DNA of 64,000 nucleotides from CBDCYN01 sp965224205. GTDB taxonomy: Bacteria; Planctomycetota; Phycisphaerae; Phycisphaerales; Phycisphaeraceae. The notes under the pieces were generated by a model. It was not told the origin of the DNA. It did not search any database and saw only the letters and a program-made list of their open reading frames with translations. The position numbers and the translations under genes are program-made. Positions 56,236 to 64,000 of the stretch are shown here, in pieces (position 1 is the first letter of the stretch; the number at the start of each line of letters is the position of its first letter). The stretch covers positions 124,001-188,000 of the forward strand of contig CBDCYN010000029.1 of assembly GCA_965224205.1 (NCBI GenBank). Reading direction: 5' to 3'.

Positions 56236-57234
56236 ATGGATCTGACGAACCACACGATTCTGCCCGCGGCGTTGTACCGTGGCGCGTTGGAAGGGGACGT
56301 GCTCTTCGCGTCGCTCGTGGTCCGGGCCACGTATGACCTTGTCGGTCACCAGCCGCGGCTAAGCGAGGAACAAGCCTGGCCGTTGTCGGGGGCCCCGTGG
56401 GAGTGTGAATACGGCCCGATGGACGGGGACGAGGTTTTTTATAAGGGCGGTGTGGATCTATTCGTGTTCGGCCACGCCCGCGCCCCGCGGTCGATCAAAA
56501 CGACGCAGGGCGAGGTGATGATCGAGGTCGGTGAGTCGTTCAAACGCCGGATCGCGGTCTTCGGGGACCGTGTCTGGGTTAAACAGGGCCGACGCTTGGT
56601 GCCCAGCGAACCGCGGCCCTTCGAGGAGATCCCGCTGACCCCTCAGTTCGCGTTCGGCGGCAAAGACGAGTGGGACGAGCTCGACATCCCGTTCGCGCCC
56701 AACCCGGACGGCCGCGGGTTCTTCCTCGAGCAAGACCGCGCCGAAGGCCAACCCCTGCCCAACCTAGAAGACCCCGACCGTTTGATCCGCAACTGGGATG
56801 ATCAACCCGACCCCGTGGGGACGGTGCCGTGCTCGATGCAGAACCCGCTGCGGGTCAAAAATGGGATGGAAGTGGATGATCAGGGGAACCTGCAGACGCT
56901 CAAGCCGGTCCTGTTCAATGCCGCGTATCCCAACATGATCGTGGATCGGGTGGCGCCCGGCGACCCGATCCGGGTTAGCGGAGTGACGGGGGACGGCCCG
57001 TTTGAGTGCCGTGTTCCCACCCCGTGCCCATCGGTTCGGTTACAGTTCGACGACGAGGTCATCGACCGTGCGTTGGCGATCGACCAGGTCGGGCTAGAGA
57101 TCGACAAGCAGAGGATCTTCGTGACGTACCGCTACCCGTTTCGTTACGTGCTCTACCCGCTCCAGAGACGGTCTTGCGAGCTTTTCTATGACGACGCCGT
57201 GACAGCCCCGGCCCCTGTCGCCGAGAGGGTCTAA
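56236..57234 (+). CDS. DUF2169 adaptor, first copy
   Basis: A 332-residue cytoplasmic DUF2169 protein. LFASLVVRATYDLVG opens the family pattern; FKRRIAVFGDRVW and PLTPQFAFGGKDEWDE are its central motifs, followed by LPNLEDPDRLIRNWDD and PVGTVPCS. DUF2169 proteins act as adaptors that load PAAR-like cargo onto VgrG in proteobacterial type VI systems, as shown for Agrobacterium. It starts 9 bases after the beta-helix gene and is followed by the PAAR-like gene, consistent with that job. Confidence 0.88.
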   Translation: MDLTNHTILPAALYRGALEGDVLFASLVVRATYDLVGHQPRLSEEQAWPLSGAPWECEYGPMDGDEVFYKGGVDLFVFGHARAPRSIKTTQGEVMIEVGESFKRRIAVFGDRVWVKQGRRLVPSEPRPFEEIPLTPQFAFGGKDEWDELDIPFAPNPDGRGFFLEQDRAEGQPLPNLEDPDRLIRNWDDQPDPVGTVPCSMQNPLRVKNGMEVDDQGNLQTLKPVLFNAAYPNMIVDRVAPGDPIRVSGVTGDGPFECRVPTPCPSVRLQFDDEVIDRALAIDQVGLEIDKQRIFVTYRYPFRYVLYPLQRRSCELFYDDAVTAPAPVAERV

Positions 57235-57237
57235 GCC

Positions 57238-58281
57238 ATGCCCGAGCTGAATATCCTTAAGAACAACCACATCATGCTGGCGCCGTATGAGAAGCACGAC
57301 GCCCTATTGCCGCCTACGGCGATCCCCGCCCCGAGCCTCCCCCATAGCGCGGGCGTGGTACCGCTCAAGTGGGGGCCTTGGGGCGCGTTGACCGGCAAGA
57401 CGCAAGATGACGTCCTACACGACGGGGGCACGACCGTTCTGCGAGGGTCCGACATCGGGCCTCTGATCCCGCACATCTGTTGGGCACCACCGCTTCATTA
57501 CCTGTTGCCGATCATCATCCTGACCAGTGGTTCGAAGTCACACTTCTGCTCACCGCGTGATCACGCCGGGGGTGAACCCAAGGCCGTCGCCCTCCTCAAA
57601 GTGGTCAACCTGAACCTCAACTGCTGCGGCGCCACCTGGCCGCCCCTACCACTCGGGTTTGTCTTAGCGTTCTGGAGCACACGCACGACCGACGTGAGCT
57701 GGGCGGAGCTGGGTAAGGGGTTCTTGCATATGGTCTTTGACCTCTTGCTACAATTCGCCATCAACCGGCTTCTGGGGCTCAAGGGGGTCTCTAATTTCTC
57801 TAACCGGATCCTCAATGCAACGCTGGGAAGATTAGCCCTTCGATCGAGCCTTCTAGCCCGGGTCATGAACATAGGGGGAGGTCGCTCCGCAGCCTCGACC
57901 ATCAGCACGGCGCTGGATGATGGGATTATGAAGGTGATCCCAGCTGCCGCGCAGCCCGGGCGTTTGGCTAGCGTTTCGTACGAGCTGGCCAACTCGATCG
58001 GCCATGGGCTGATCGGTCAAGCACCCGCGGTTTTAACCTCGTTAGTCGTCGGCACCCCCCTCGGCTACGGGCAGCCGACCGTGTTTGAGGATACCCCGGT
58101 CGGCATGGGCAGTACCGCGGTGGGCAACTACCTCAACCCGGCCCAGGTTGAGCAGCACCCCAGCTCGGCGCCGGCCTCGTCAGGCGCTGCCGATGGCGGG
58201 CCCTCAGACGCAGGGGCCCCGGGGGGTGGGGCGCCAAGTTCAGACGCCCCCGACGGGGGGGGGCCGGACGTCAATTACTAA
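57238..58281 (+). CDS. PAAR-like (DUF4150-type) protein
   Basis: A 347-residue protein starting three bases after the DUF2169 stop. The N-terminal 140 residues resemble PAAR-like spike tips: VLHDGGTTVLRGSDIGPLIPHI and SGSKSHFCSPRDHAGGEPKA, with NLNLNCCGATWPPLPLG. A helical region of about 100 residues lies in the middle (about 165-270). The last 55 residues are Ser, Ala, Gly, Asp and Pro. No known toxin motif is visible; the protein could be a carrier or could hold an unrecognised effector. Family placement rests on the Gly-rich beta turns and on gene context. Confidence 0.65.
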   Translation: MPELNILKNNHIMLAPYEKHDALLPPTAIPAPSLPHSAGVVPLKWGPWGALTGKTQDDVLHDGGTTVLRGSDIGPLIPHICWAPPLHYLLPIIILTSGSKSHFCSPRDHAGGEPKAVALLKVVNLNLNCCGATWPPLPLGFVLAFWSTRTTDVSWAELGKGFLHMVFDLLLQFAINRLLGLKGVSNFSNRILNATLGRLALRSSLLARVMNIGGGRSAASTISTALDDGIMKVIPAAAQPGRLASVSYELANSIGHGLIGQAPAVLTSLVVGTPLGYGQPTVFEDTPVGMGSTAVGNYLNPAQVEQHPSSAPASSGAADGGPSDAGAPGGGAPSSDAPDGGGPDVNY

Positions 58282-58365
58282 CGAAAAGACCCAACGGCAG
58301 GGGGATCGCTCCGTGTTACCCTTGATCACGACTCCGACCCTCAACCCCTATTCAGAGGCCGTGAC

Positions 58366-59523
58366 ATGACCGTGATCGAAACGCCGTCCGCCACCGCGAG
58401 ACAGGTTTCCGGGATGGACGCCGATAGCCGTTACTTTCTATCGGTCCTGGTCAAGCGGACCTATCGCTTAGGGCCGGATGGGCGATGCACACTTGCGGAA
58501 GAACAATCCCCCTTGAGGGAAGAACCAGCGGTCTACGGCCATTGTTCGGAGCTGCTTGAACACGATCTGGATCTCTACCCCAGCAAGCCAGCTACGGATG
58601 TCGTCATCAAAGGCCACGCCTACAGCTACACGCCGATCGGCCAGTTTGAAGTTTCTATCCGAATCGGGGGCCAGACCAAGAAAATAGCGGTGTTCGGGGA
58701 CCGGTCGTGCGGGCGGTCACACTCCGGACAGATCGAGATCTCAACGCCGCAACCGATTGACAAGGTGCCGCTGCGGTACGACCAGGCCTACGGCGGGCGT
58801 GACGCCGTGGCCGAAGCACGGCTGGGCAACCCGCTCGAGGCTTTGGAGTCGATCCTGCCCGAGATGGTCGACATCAGCCTAGCCAGCCCCTTTATCTACC
58901 CCCGCAACCGTTGCGGGATGGGCTACCTTATCGAGGCGACGCCCGACGCGATTGAGCAGCTGCGACTGCCGCACTTGGAAGACCCCCTCGACCTGCTGTC
59001 ACCCGATCGGATCGAAGTCGGGCACCCCGCGAAATGGCTGGACATGCCGCTACCTCAGGCTACCGATTGGGTGGACCTGAGTTGGTTCCCGCGCATCGCG
59101 TATACCGGCTTGTTGCCTGATTTTGAACCTCCTCAACAGGTGATCCGAGAGGTCCTGCGAGAACACGCCCCGAGCGATATCCTTGAAGAAAAGCCCTTGC
59201 ACGAGAAATTCAGTGGCCGCATGACCAACGGTGCTTCCCTGGGCTTGCAGGTGCCTTACCTGACCGGGGGCGAGGGTGGCGAGCTGGTCAACATCCACCC
59301 GACGCAGCCGTGTTTCTCGTTCCAGCTACCCGACGAGCGACCCAAGATCTGGACCGATGGGCGCAAGGGCAAACTCAACACCACGAAACCGGTTATCCAC
59401 GCCGTTGTGATCGAGCCCGACGAAGATTGCCTCACAATCGTTTGGCGAGGATCCGCCCCGGCGCTGCGGCCTTATATGCCCGAGGAGCTAGAGAACATGC
59501 CCCTGCGAGTCGAATGGGCTTAG
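58366..59523 (+). CDS. DUF2169 adaptor, second copy
   Basis: A 385-residue protein of the DUF2169 family. LVKRTYRLGPDGR, FEVSIRIGGQTKKIAVFGDR and VPLRYDQAYGGRDAVAEA parallel the first copy. The C-terminal part is longer by about 50 residues and distinct: FQLPDERPKIWTDGRKGKL and LTIVWRGSAPALRPYMPEEL. Two divergent adaptors suggest two cargoes for one spike, or one heterologous pair. It begins 84 bases after the PAAR-like gene. An IS630-type element begins about 18 bases after its stop; any effector gene that followed may have been displaced. Confidence 0.88.
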   Translation: MTVIETPSATARQVSGMDADSRYFLSVLVKRTYRLGPDGRCTLAEEQSPLREEPAVYGHCSELLEHDLDLYPSKPATDVVIKGHAYSYTPIGQFEVSIRIGGQTKKIAVFGDRSCGRSHSGQIEISTPQPIDKVPLRYDQAYGGRDAVAEARLGNPLEALESILPEMVDISLASPFIYPRNRCGMGYLIEATPDAIEQLRLPHLEDPLDLLSPDRIEVGHPAKWLDMPLPQATDWVDLSWFPRIAYTGLLPDFEPPQQVIREVLREHAPSDILEEKPLHEKFSGRMTNGASLGLQVPYLTGGEGGELVNIHPTQPCFSFQLPDERPKIWTDGRKGKLNTTKPVIHAVVIEPDEDCLTIVWRGSAPALRPYMPEELENMPLRVEWA

Positions 59524-59540
59524 CCCGGGCTCCCATTATA

Positions 59541-60523
59541 GCCATTGGCGTAAATAATCTTCTTTGACCGATAAGTGTGATTTCTGGCATGGAGGCCAAG
59601 GTCATGACCTATTCGATGGACTTGCGGCAGCGGGTGGTCGTGGCGGCGGGGTCGGGTGAACCGATCGCTTCGGTGGCAAAGCGGTTTTCCGTGGCGCGGC
59701 CGACGGTGCGCGACTGGCTGGGTCGACATCGACGAGGGGAGTTGTCGCCGGGCGTGCCGGGGCCCAAGGGGCCGGTGAAGCTCACGGCGGCTGATGAGCA
59801 GATCTTGCGTGAGAGGGTCGCGGCCCAGCCGGGGATCACGGCCAAGCAGCTGATGCCTCTGCTGAGCGTGCGGGTGGTCGAATCGACGGTGTGCCGGGCG
59901 TTGAAGCGTCTGGGGCTATCCTTAAAAAGAAGTCGCTGATCGCCGCCGAACAAGAACGTCCGGACGTGGCTCGACGTCGGCGAAGCTTCATGATCGCCCG
60001 GCGGTTCGTGGACCCGGGTTCGTTTGTTTTCCTCGATGAATCCGGGGCCAAGACCAACATGACCCGGCTGTACGGCCGGTCGCCGATCGGCGAGCGCTGC
60101 GTGGATCACACCCCGGACGGCCACTGGAAAACCATGACGATGCTCAGTGCCATCCGGCTCGACGGCGTGATCCAAGACGCGACGGTGGTGGTCGACGGTC
60201 CGATGGACGCGGCAACGTTCCTGGCTTATACACAGCAGTTCTTGGCCCCGTCGCTGCGGCCCGGGGATGTCGTGGTGATGGACAATCTCTCGTCGCACAA
60301 AGGCGCGGGGATCCGTGAGGCGATCGAAGCGGCCGGCGCGGACCTTTGGTACTTGCCGCCTTACTCGCCCGACCTCAACCCGATCGAAAAGCTGTGGAGC
60401 AAAGTCAAAGCGTGGCTACGTCGGGTCAGCGCCAAGACGTTCGACGCCTTGAACGACGCCATCGCCGATGCCCTGCGAGCCGTTCACCCCACAGAATGCC
60501 CCAACTACTTTCAAGCCTGTGGC
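59541..60523. mobile_element. IS630-type insertion sequence
   Basis: About 983 bases. The left end GCCATTGGC and right end (minus strand) GCCACAGGC match at seven of nine bases and are flanked by TA on both sides (59539-59540 and 60524-60525), the target duplication expected for this family. Two frames joined by a -1 slip code for the transposase. The right end lies within the last codons of the transposase, so the stop codon comes from the target side. End points are inferred. Confidence 0.7.
59604..59939 (+). CDS. IS630 transposase, orfA (helix-turn-helix part)
   Basis: A 111-residue upstream frame from ATG 59604 (MTYSMDLRQRVVVAAGSG), a typical IS630 start. Residues about 15-45 form the first helix-turn-helix (SVAKRFSVARPTVRDWLGRH), and a second DNA-binding unit follows (PGITAKQLMPLL, VRVVESTVCRALKRL). 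The frame closes at 59939. Just before, at 59924-59928, lies the run of five A in TTAAAAAG where a -1 slip would join it to orfB. Confidence 0.85.
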   Translation: MTYSMDLRQRVVVAAGSGEPIASVAKRFSVARPTVRDWLGRHRRGELSPGVPGPKGPVKLTAADEQILRERVAAQPGITAKQLMPLLSVRVVESTVCRALKRLGLSLKRSR

Positions 60524-60538
60524 TATGGAGAACATTGA
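59927..60538 (+). CDS. IS630 transposase, orfB (catalytic part)
   Basis: The -1 frame after the A run continues KKSLIAAEQERPDVARR. The DDE triad is in FLDESGAKTNM, VVMDNLSSHKG and NPIEKLWSKVKAWLR. All three acidic residues are present, so the enzyme may be active. C-terminal CGYGEH ends beyond the inferred right end of the element. The joined protein would have about 310 residues, normal for the family. Confidence 0.88.
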   Translation, partial: KKSLIAAEQERPDVARRRRSFMIARRFVDPGSFVFLDESGAKTNMTRLYGRSPIGERCVDHTPDGHWKTMTMLSAIRLDGVIQDATVVVDGPMDAATFLAYTQQFLAPSLRPGDVVVMDNLSSHKGAGIREAIEAAGADLWYLPPYSPDLNPIEKLWSKVKAWLRRVSAKTFDALNDAIADALRAVHPTECPNYFQACGYGEH

Positions 60539-60883
60539 TGCCAGATGCTCTAGCTTATCCTGTCGAGGTAAGGTTGAAGTGGGTCGCTCGTCCTCGAAGC
60601 CCTCAGCTGGGGGTAGCCTGCCCGTAGCTAGATCGCCTTCGGGATTAATCGATCCCTGCCTCGACAGGACAAACCCCACCGAACATAGGCTTTGTAGAAC
60701 TTCCCGTCGCTCGAAAAATTGAAGAAGGTGTGGGGGGGTATCGTGCATCTCCCCGCAGCCAGCCTCTATACTGAACTGAGTTACCCCGATACTGCGTCGA
60801 CGATGAACCCCCGTCAAGGATTGCCGAAGGCAAGAAACATGAGCGTGAGCGTGACTCCCACCCCGGCCCCTCGAGGCTACGGA
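60539..60883. other. Gap after IS630 with an inverted-repeat element
   Basis: Holds the inverted repeat at 60555-60672. No frame with coding support; nothing remains of a gene that could have been split by the IS. Confidence 0.4.
60555..60672. repeat. 118-bp element with 19-bp imperfect inverted ends
   Basis: Left end TTATCCTGTCGAGGTAAGG (60555-60573); right end on the minus strand TTGTCCTGTCGAGGCAGGG (60672-60654). Sixteen of 19 bases agree. It is different from the TAGAGCG family. Size and lack of coding suggest another non-autonomous element or a hairpin transcript. Confidence 0.55.
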
Positions 60884-62296
60884 TCAATCGAGATTAAGGG
60901 TCATCAGGAACTCAGCGTTGGTCTTGACCTTCTTGAGCCGGTTCTTGATAAGCTCCATCGCTTCGACCGGGTTCATGTCGCTAAGGACTTTGCGTAAGCG
61001 GTAGACCAGCTCTAGCTCCTTGGTGTCCATGAGCAGCTCCTCGCGGCGGGTGCCGCTAGCGGCGATCTCGATGGCGGGCCAGACCCGCTTCTCGACCAGG
61101 CGGCGGTCGAGGTGCAGCTCGCTGTTGCCGGTGCCCTTGAACTCCTCAAAGATGATGTCGTCCATCTTCGAGCCGGTATCGACCAGGGCGGTGGCGAGGA
61201 TCGTCAAGCTACCGCCGTTCTCGATCGCACGGGCTGAGCCGAAGAATTTCTTAGGCCGCTGTAGGGCGTTAGAGTCCAACCCGCCGGTGAGGATCTTGCC
61301 CGAGTGGGGCATCTCGGTGTTGTAAGCCCGGGCCATGCGGGTGATCGAGTCGAGCAGGATCACCACGTGCTCGCCGAACTCGACCATGCGCCGCGCCTTC
61401 TCGATGACCATGTCGCACACCTGCACGTGCCGGGCGGACTGCTCGTCAAACGTCGAGGCGACGACCTCGACATCGTCGGGGGTGTTGTTGCGGAAGTCGG
61501 TGACCTCTTCGGGCCGCTCATCGATCAGCAGCACGATGACGTTGATGTCGGGGAAGTTCGTGATCACCGAGTTGGCGATCTTCTGGAGCAAGACCGTTTT
61601 GCCGGTGCGCGGCGGGGCGACGATCAGGCCACGCTGGCCGCGGCCGATCGGGGTCACCAGGTCCATGATGCGCATCTCGATATTGTCGGGGGTGGTCTCG
61701 AGGATCAGCCGGTCTTTGGGGTGTAGGGGGGTGAGGTCCTCGTAGTTCGACAGGTCGTTGAGCGCGTCGGGGGGGTGGTTGTTGATCGCGTCGACGCGCA
61801 GCAGGGCGAAGTATCGCTCGCTTTCCTTGGGCGGGCGGATGGTACCCTGGACGCGGTGGCCGACCTTGAGCCCGAACCGGCGGATCTGGCTGGGGCTGAC
61901 GTAGATATCGTCGGGGCAGGCCAGGTACGAGTACTCGGGGCTGCGCAGGAACCCGAACCCGTCGGGGAGGATCTCGAGGATCCCCTCGCCGTACATCAGG
62001 CCCTGCTTGGTGATGCGGGACTTAAGGATCTGGAACGTGAGGTCTTGTTTCTTGAGCCCCGCGTAGTTCTGGATCCCCTCTTCGGTGGCCAGGTCGTGGA
62101 GCTGATCGATTGTCATCTTCTGGAGGTCGCGCAGGGACAGGTCCGACTTCTTGGCTTTTTCATAACGCTGCTGGGTCTCGGCGTCGAGCTGCTCATCAGA
62201 GCTTTGGGCGACCGCTACCGCGGCGCTGGACGCCTCGGCGTCGTCTGACTTGCTGGTATTTTTCTTTTTGCCGCGGGTGGTTTGGGTCTTAGCCAT
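60884..62296 (-). CDS. rho: Transcription termination factor Rho
   Basis: A 470-residue hexameric helicase that ends transcription. Residues 1-50 are a Lys/Ser/Ala-rich extension not found in E. coli. Then come the N-terminal helix bundle (LQKMTIDQLHDLATEEGI), the cold-shock-like RNA-binding domain (EGILEILPDGFGFLRSPEYS) and the ATPase core. The P-loop is APPRTGKT at 227-234 instead of the more usual APPKAGKT. LIDERPEEVTDF, VILLDSITRMARAYN and LTGGLDSNALQRPKKFFG are intact. It is downstream of coaE on the same strand. A hairpin (ACACCGCT, loop, AGCGGTGT at 62422-62442) lies in its leader. Confidence 0.96.
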   Translation of the reverse strand: MAKTQTTRGKKKNTSKSDDAEASSAAVAVAQSSDEQLDAETQQRYEKAKKSDLSLRDLQKMTIDQLHDLATEEGIQNYAGLKKQDLTFQILKSRITKQGLMYGEGILEILPDGFGFLRSPEYSYLACPDDIYVSPSQIRRFGLKVGHRVQGTIRPPKESERYFALLRVDAINNHPPDALNDLSNYEDLTPLHPKDRLILETTPDNIEMRIMDLVTPIGRGQRGLIVAPPRTGKTVLLQKIANSVITNFPDINVIVLLIDERPEEVTDFRNNTPDDVEVVASTFDEQSARHVQVCDMVIEKARRMVEFGEHVVILLDSITRMARAYNTEMPHSGKILTGGLDSNALQRPKKFFGSARAIENGGSLTILATALVDTGSKMDDIIFEEFKGTGNSELHLDRRLVEKRVWPAIEIAASGTRREELLMDTKELELVYRLRKVLSDMNPVEAMELIKNRLKKVKTNAEFLMTLNLD

Positions 62297-62421
62297 CGAT
62301 AGGTACTCCTGGTGGGGCCATGCGTCCGGTTGGAGACGGACGGCGGGGTAAGAAAAGATTAACTAGTCACGTATTCGGGGATTGATTAATTGGCTGACAC
62401 CGAACGATCGGGCCGGTTCTT

Positions 62422-62442
62422 ACACCGCTACGGGAGCGGTGT
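62422..62442. other. Hairpin in rho leader
   Basis: ACACCGCT, loop ACGGG, AGCGGTGT. No T run follows on the minus strand, so it is unlikely to be a terminator. It may take part in control of rho, which is autoregulated in other bacteria. Confidence 0.4.
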
Positions 62443-62535
62443 GCGGCTTTGATCTCGATGATTAATACTGCTTCGCGAAGGCCATTTTCGCGGTCAACGC
62501 ATCAGGGAAACTCTTCCTCACCGGTCTCTGAGTTA

Positions 62536-63159
62536 TCAAGCGTCTCTTTGAAAAATCTGGGAAAAAACGCTGCGGACGTGCGAAAGACATTCCTCTTCGC
62601 CAGCGTTATTATCTACTATATAATCGGCCCTCCGGGCTTTGATGTCAAGCTCGAGCTGGTTTTTTTCTCTCCGGTCTAGCTCAGCTGGTGACCATCCTCT
62701 CGTATGGGCCACACGTTGGAGTCGATCCGCGCGTGTCGCTTGAATAAAGATAATCGCATCACAGTTCGCGTCAAGCCCGGTCTCCATCAGCAGCGGACAG
62801 TCTTCGACGATCGCTAGGCATGCGGGGTCGTGTTGATACTCCTGTCGCAGGTTCTCACGGGCCTCATTGACCTTCGGATGGATGAGCTGTTCGAGGCGTT
62901 TAAGCTGGGTAGGATCTTTAAAAACAATCTCACCCACGGCGCGGCGGTCGACGGTTCCGTCTGGTTTCAAGATACGCGGGCCCCACCATTGTTGCAGCTC
63001 CAATCGAACGGACGGTTCATCCAGCGCGTCCCCGGCCAGCTGGTCAGCATCGATCACCCCGCAACCCAGCCGCTTGAGTTCCCTGGCTACCATGCTCTTG
63101 CCCGACCCGATCCCGCCGGTTAACCCGATCACCCGTTTCTTGTATTGAGGCACCACCAA
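62536..63159 (-). CDS. coaE: Dephospho-CoA kinase
   Basis: A 207-residue P-loop kinase that makes coenzyme A by phosphorylating dephospho-CoA. The P-loop is GLTGGIGSGKSMVA (residues 12-25), and DADQLAGDAL, QLIHPKVNEAREN and VEDCPLLMETGLDANCD are the other landmarks. The usual 'PLLFE' is PLLME here. The start is probably GTG 63156 or 63153, or TTG 63159; none has a strong ribosome site. It precedes rho on the same strand by about 240 bases. Confidence 0.92.
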   Translation of the reverse strand: MVVPQYKKRVIGLTGGIGSGKSMVARELKRLGCGVIDADQLAGDALDEPSVRLELQQWWGPRILKPDGTVDRRAVGEIVFKDPTQLKRLEQLIHPKVNEARENLRQEYQHDPACLAIVEDCPLLMETGLDANCDAIIFIQATRADRLQRVAHTRGWSPAELDRREKNQLELDIKARRADYIVDNNAGEEECLSHVRSVFSQIFQRDA

Positions 63160-63254
63160 TCGCTACCCCGATCGCAGACGAAGCCGGTATTTTTGGATGG
63201 CCAGCTCTTGATCAGACACATCCAAACGGATGGCTTAGCCACTGCCCGCAGCGT

Positions 63255-64000
63255 CTACCCGTCGAGTTCCTTCAACATCTGCAAGTACCGGCCCAGGCAC
63301 ATCACCGGGAAGTACAGCCGGTAAAGGTGATACCGCAGGTAGAACACCCGTGGGAAACCCGTGCCGGTGAACCACGGCTCGTTCCACGTGCCCGATTCGA
63401 GCTGGGTCTGACACAGCCACGCGATGCCGCGCTCGACCGCCGGGTCATCGGGGCCGTAGATCGCCATCAGCGCCATCGTGCCCCACGACGTCTGGCTGGC
63501 CGTCGATGGGCCCTTGCCTTTGAGCGACGGGTCCTCGTAGCTGTCGGCCGACTCCCCGAAGCTGCCGTCTTCTTTCTGCACGCTCTTGAGCCACCGCCCC
63601 GCCTTCTGGACCCAAGGCTGGGTCATGTCGACGCCGATCTTGCGCAAGCCCCCAACGACCTGCCATGTGCCATACAAATAATTGACACCCCACCGCCCAA
63701 ACCAGCAGCCCTCTTCTTCTTGTTTCGATTTGAGGAAGGCGATCGCCTTGGCCACCGCAGGGGCGCTGGTGCGGTACCCGTGGTGGCCGAGGCATTCGAG
63801 CGTGCGGCCGGTGATGTCGGGGCACGAGGGGTCCTGGATCGCGTTATGGTCGGCGAACGGGATGAACTCTAGGATCGGGCGGTGGATGGTTCGGTCGAAC
63901 GCCGCCCACCCCCCGTCGTCGTTCTGCATCGCCAGCATCCACTTCACGCCGCGCTGTGCGGATCGTACGGCGTTGTCTCCACCGGCACGACGCAGCGCCA
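63255..64000 (-). CDS. shc: Squalene-hopene cyclase, N-terminal part beyond window
   Basis: The frame is open to the right edge; 248 residues of the C-terminal half are visible. It continues upstream of the GTG near 63947 as LRRAGGDNAVRSAQRGVKW, so that codon is not the start. Family motifs are clear: QNDDGGWAAFDRT, LEFIPFADHNAIQDPSCPD, DITGRTLECLGHHGYR, and the QW motif near QLESGTWNEPWFTGTGFP. The C-terminus FYLRYHLYRLYFPVMCLGRY is complete. The enzyme cyclises squalene to hopene, the first step of hopanoid membrane lipids. Confidence 0.93.
   Translation of the reverse strand, partial: ALRRAGGDNAVRSAQRGVKWMLAMQNDDGGWAAFDRTIHRPILEFIPFADHNAIQDPSCPDITGRTLECLGHHGYRTSAPAVAKAIAFLKSKQEEEGCWFGRWGVNYLYGTWQVVGGLRKIGVDMTQPWVQKAGRWLKSVQKEDGSFGESADSYEDPSLKGKGPSTASQTSWGTMALMAIYGPDDPAVERGIAWLCQTQLESGTWNEPWFTGTGFPRVFYLRYHLYRLYFPVMCLGRYLQMLKELDG

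Overview
The window looks like chromosomal DNA of a GC-rich planctomycete, most likely class Phycisphaerae. This is inferred from the gene set: two GroEL genes around one GroES, BatA/VWA and DUF4159 genes, a squalene-hopene cyclase, a WbaP-type sugar transferase, an S41 protease with a long acidic tail, and a PANK4-like DUF89 protein. Shine-Dalgarno signals vary and GTG or TTG starts are fairly common. No rRNA, tRNA or CRISPR array was seen.

Layout. 1-6.4 kb: a truncated stress-type protein, a DUF2254 membrane protein, a lipoprotein and a 670-residue protein of unknown role, then a small membrane-anchored protein. 7-12.6 kb: ctpA, tsaD, thpR, an SGNH hydrolase and hisH; tsaD and thpR are each broken by one extra G in a G run. 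12.6-20.4 kb: a DUF89 phosphatase, then on the minus strand a protein-folding cluster in the order groEL2, groES, groEL1, dnaJ, grpE, fmdB. 21-28.5 kb: a VOC protein, an exopolysaccharide priming transferase, a long AT-rich gap, a barrel-like envelope protein and a kelch protein. 28.9-34.7 kb: flagellin, two glycosyltransferase genes (one fused to a methyltransferase) and a lipoprotein. 35-39 kb: pyruvate kinase, nrnA and ribF. 39-46 kb: a four-gene minus-strand operon of BatA/VWA/DUF4159 type without its usual MoxR and DUF58 partners. 46-53 kb: a peroxiredoxin, a MoaD/ThiS-like sulfur carrier with threonine synthase behind a clear attenuator, then dnaE. 53.7-59.5 kb: a VgrG spike module (VgrG, small beta-helix tail, DUF2169, PAAR-like, second DUF2169) with an IS630-type insertion sequence at its end. 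60.9-64 kb: rho, coaE and a truncated squalene-hopene cyclase.

Three things stand out. First, the orphan VgrG/DUF2169/PAAR-like module, which is unusual for this phylum. Second, an alternative terminator/antiterminator pair in the threonine synthase leader. Third, families of short palindromic repeats: a core containing CTCACGGTCGCGGCTCGC recurs in at least seven intergenic places, sometimes inside elements bounded by TAGAGCG inverted ends, and another palindrome appears to have entered dnaE in frame. Most household genes here are ordinary, and several small ORFs remain uncertain.
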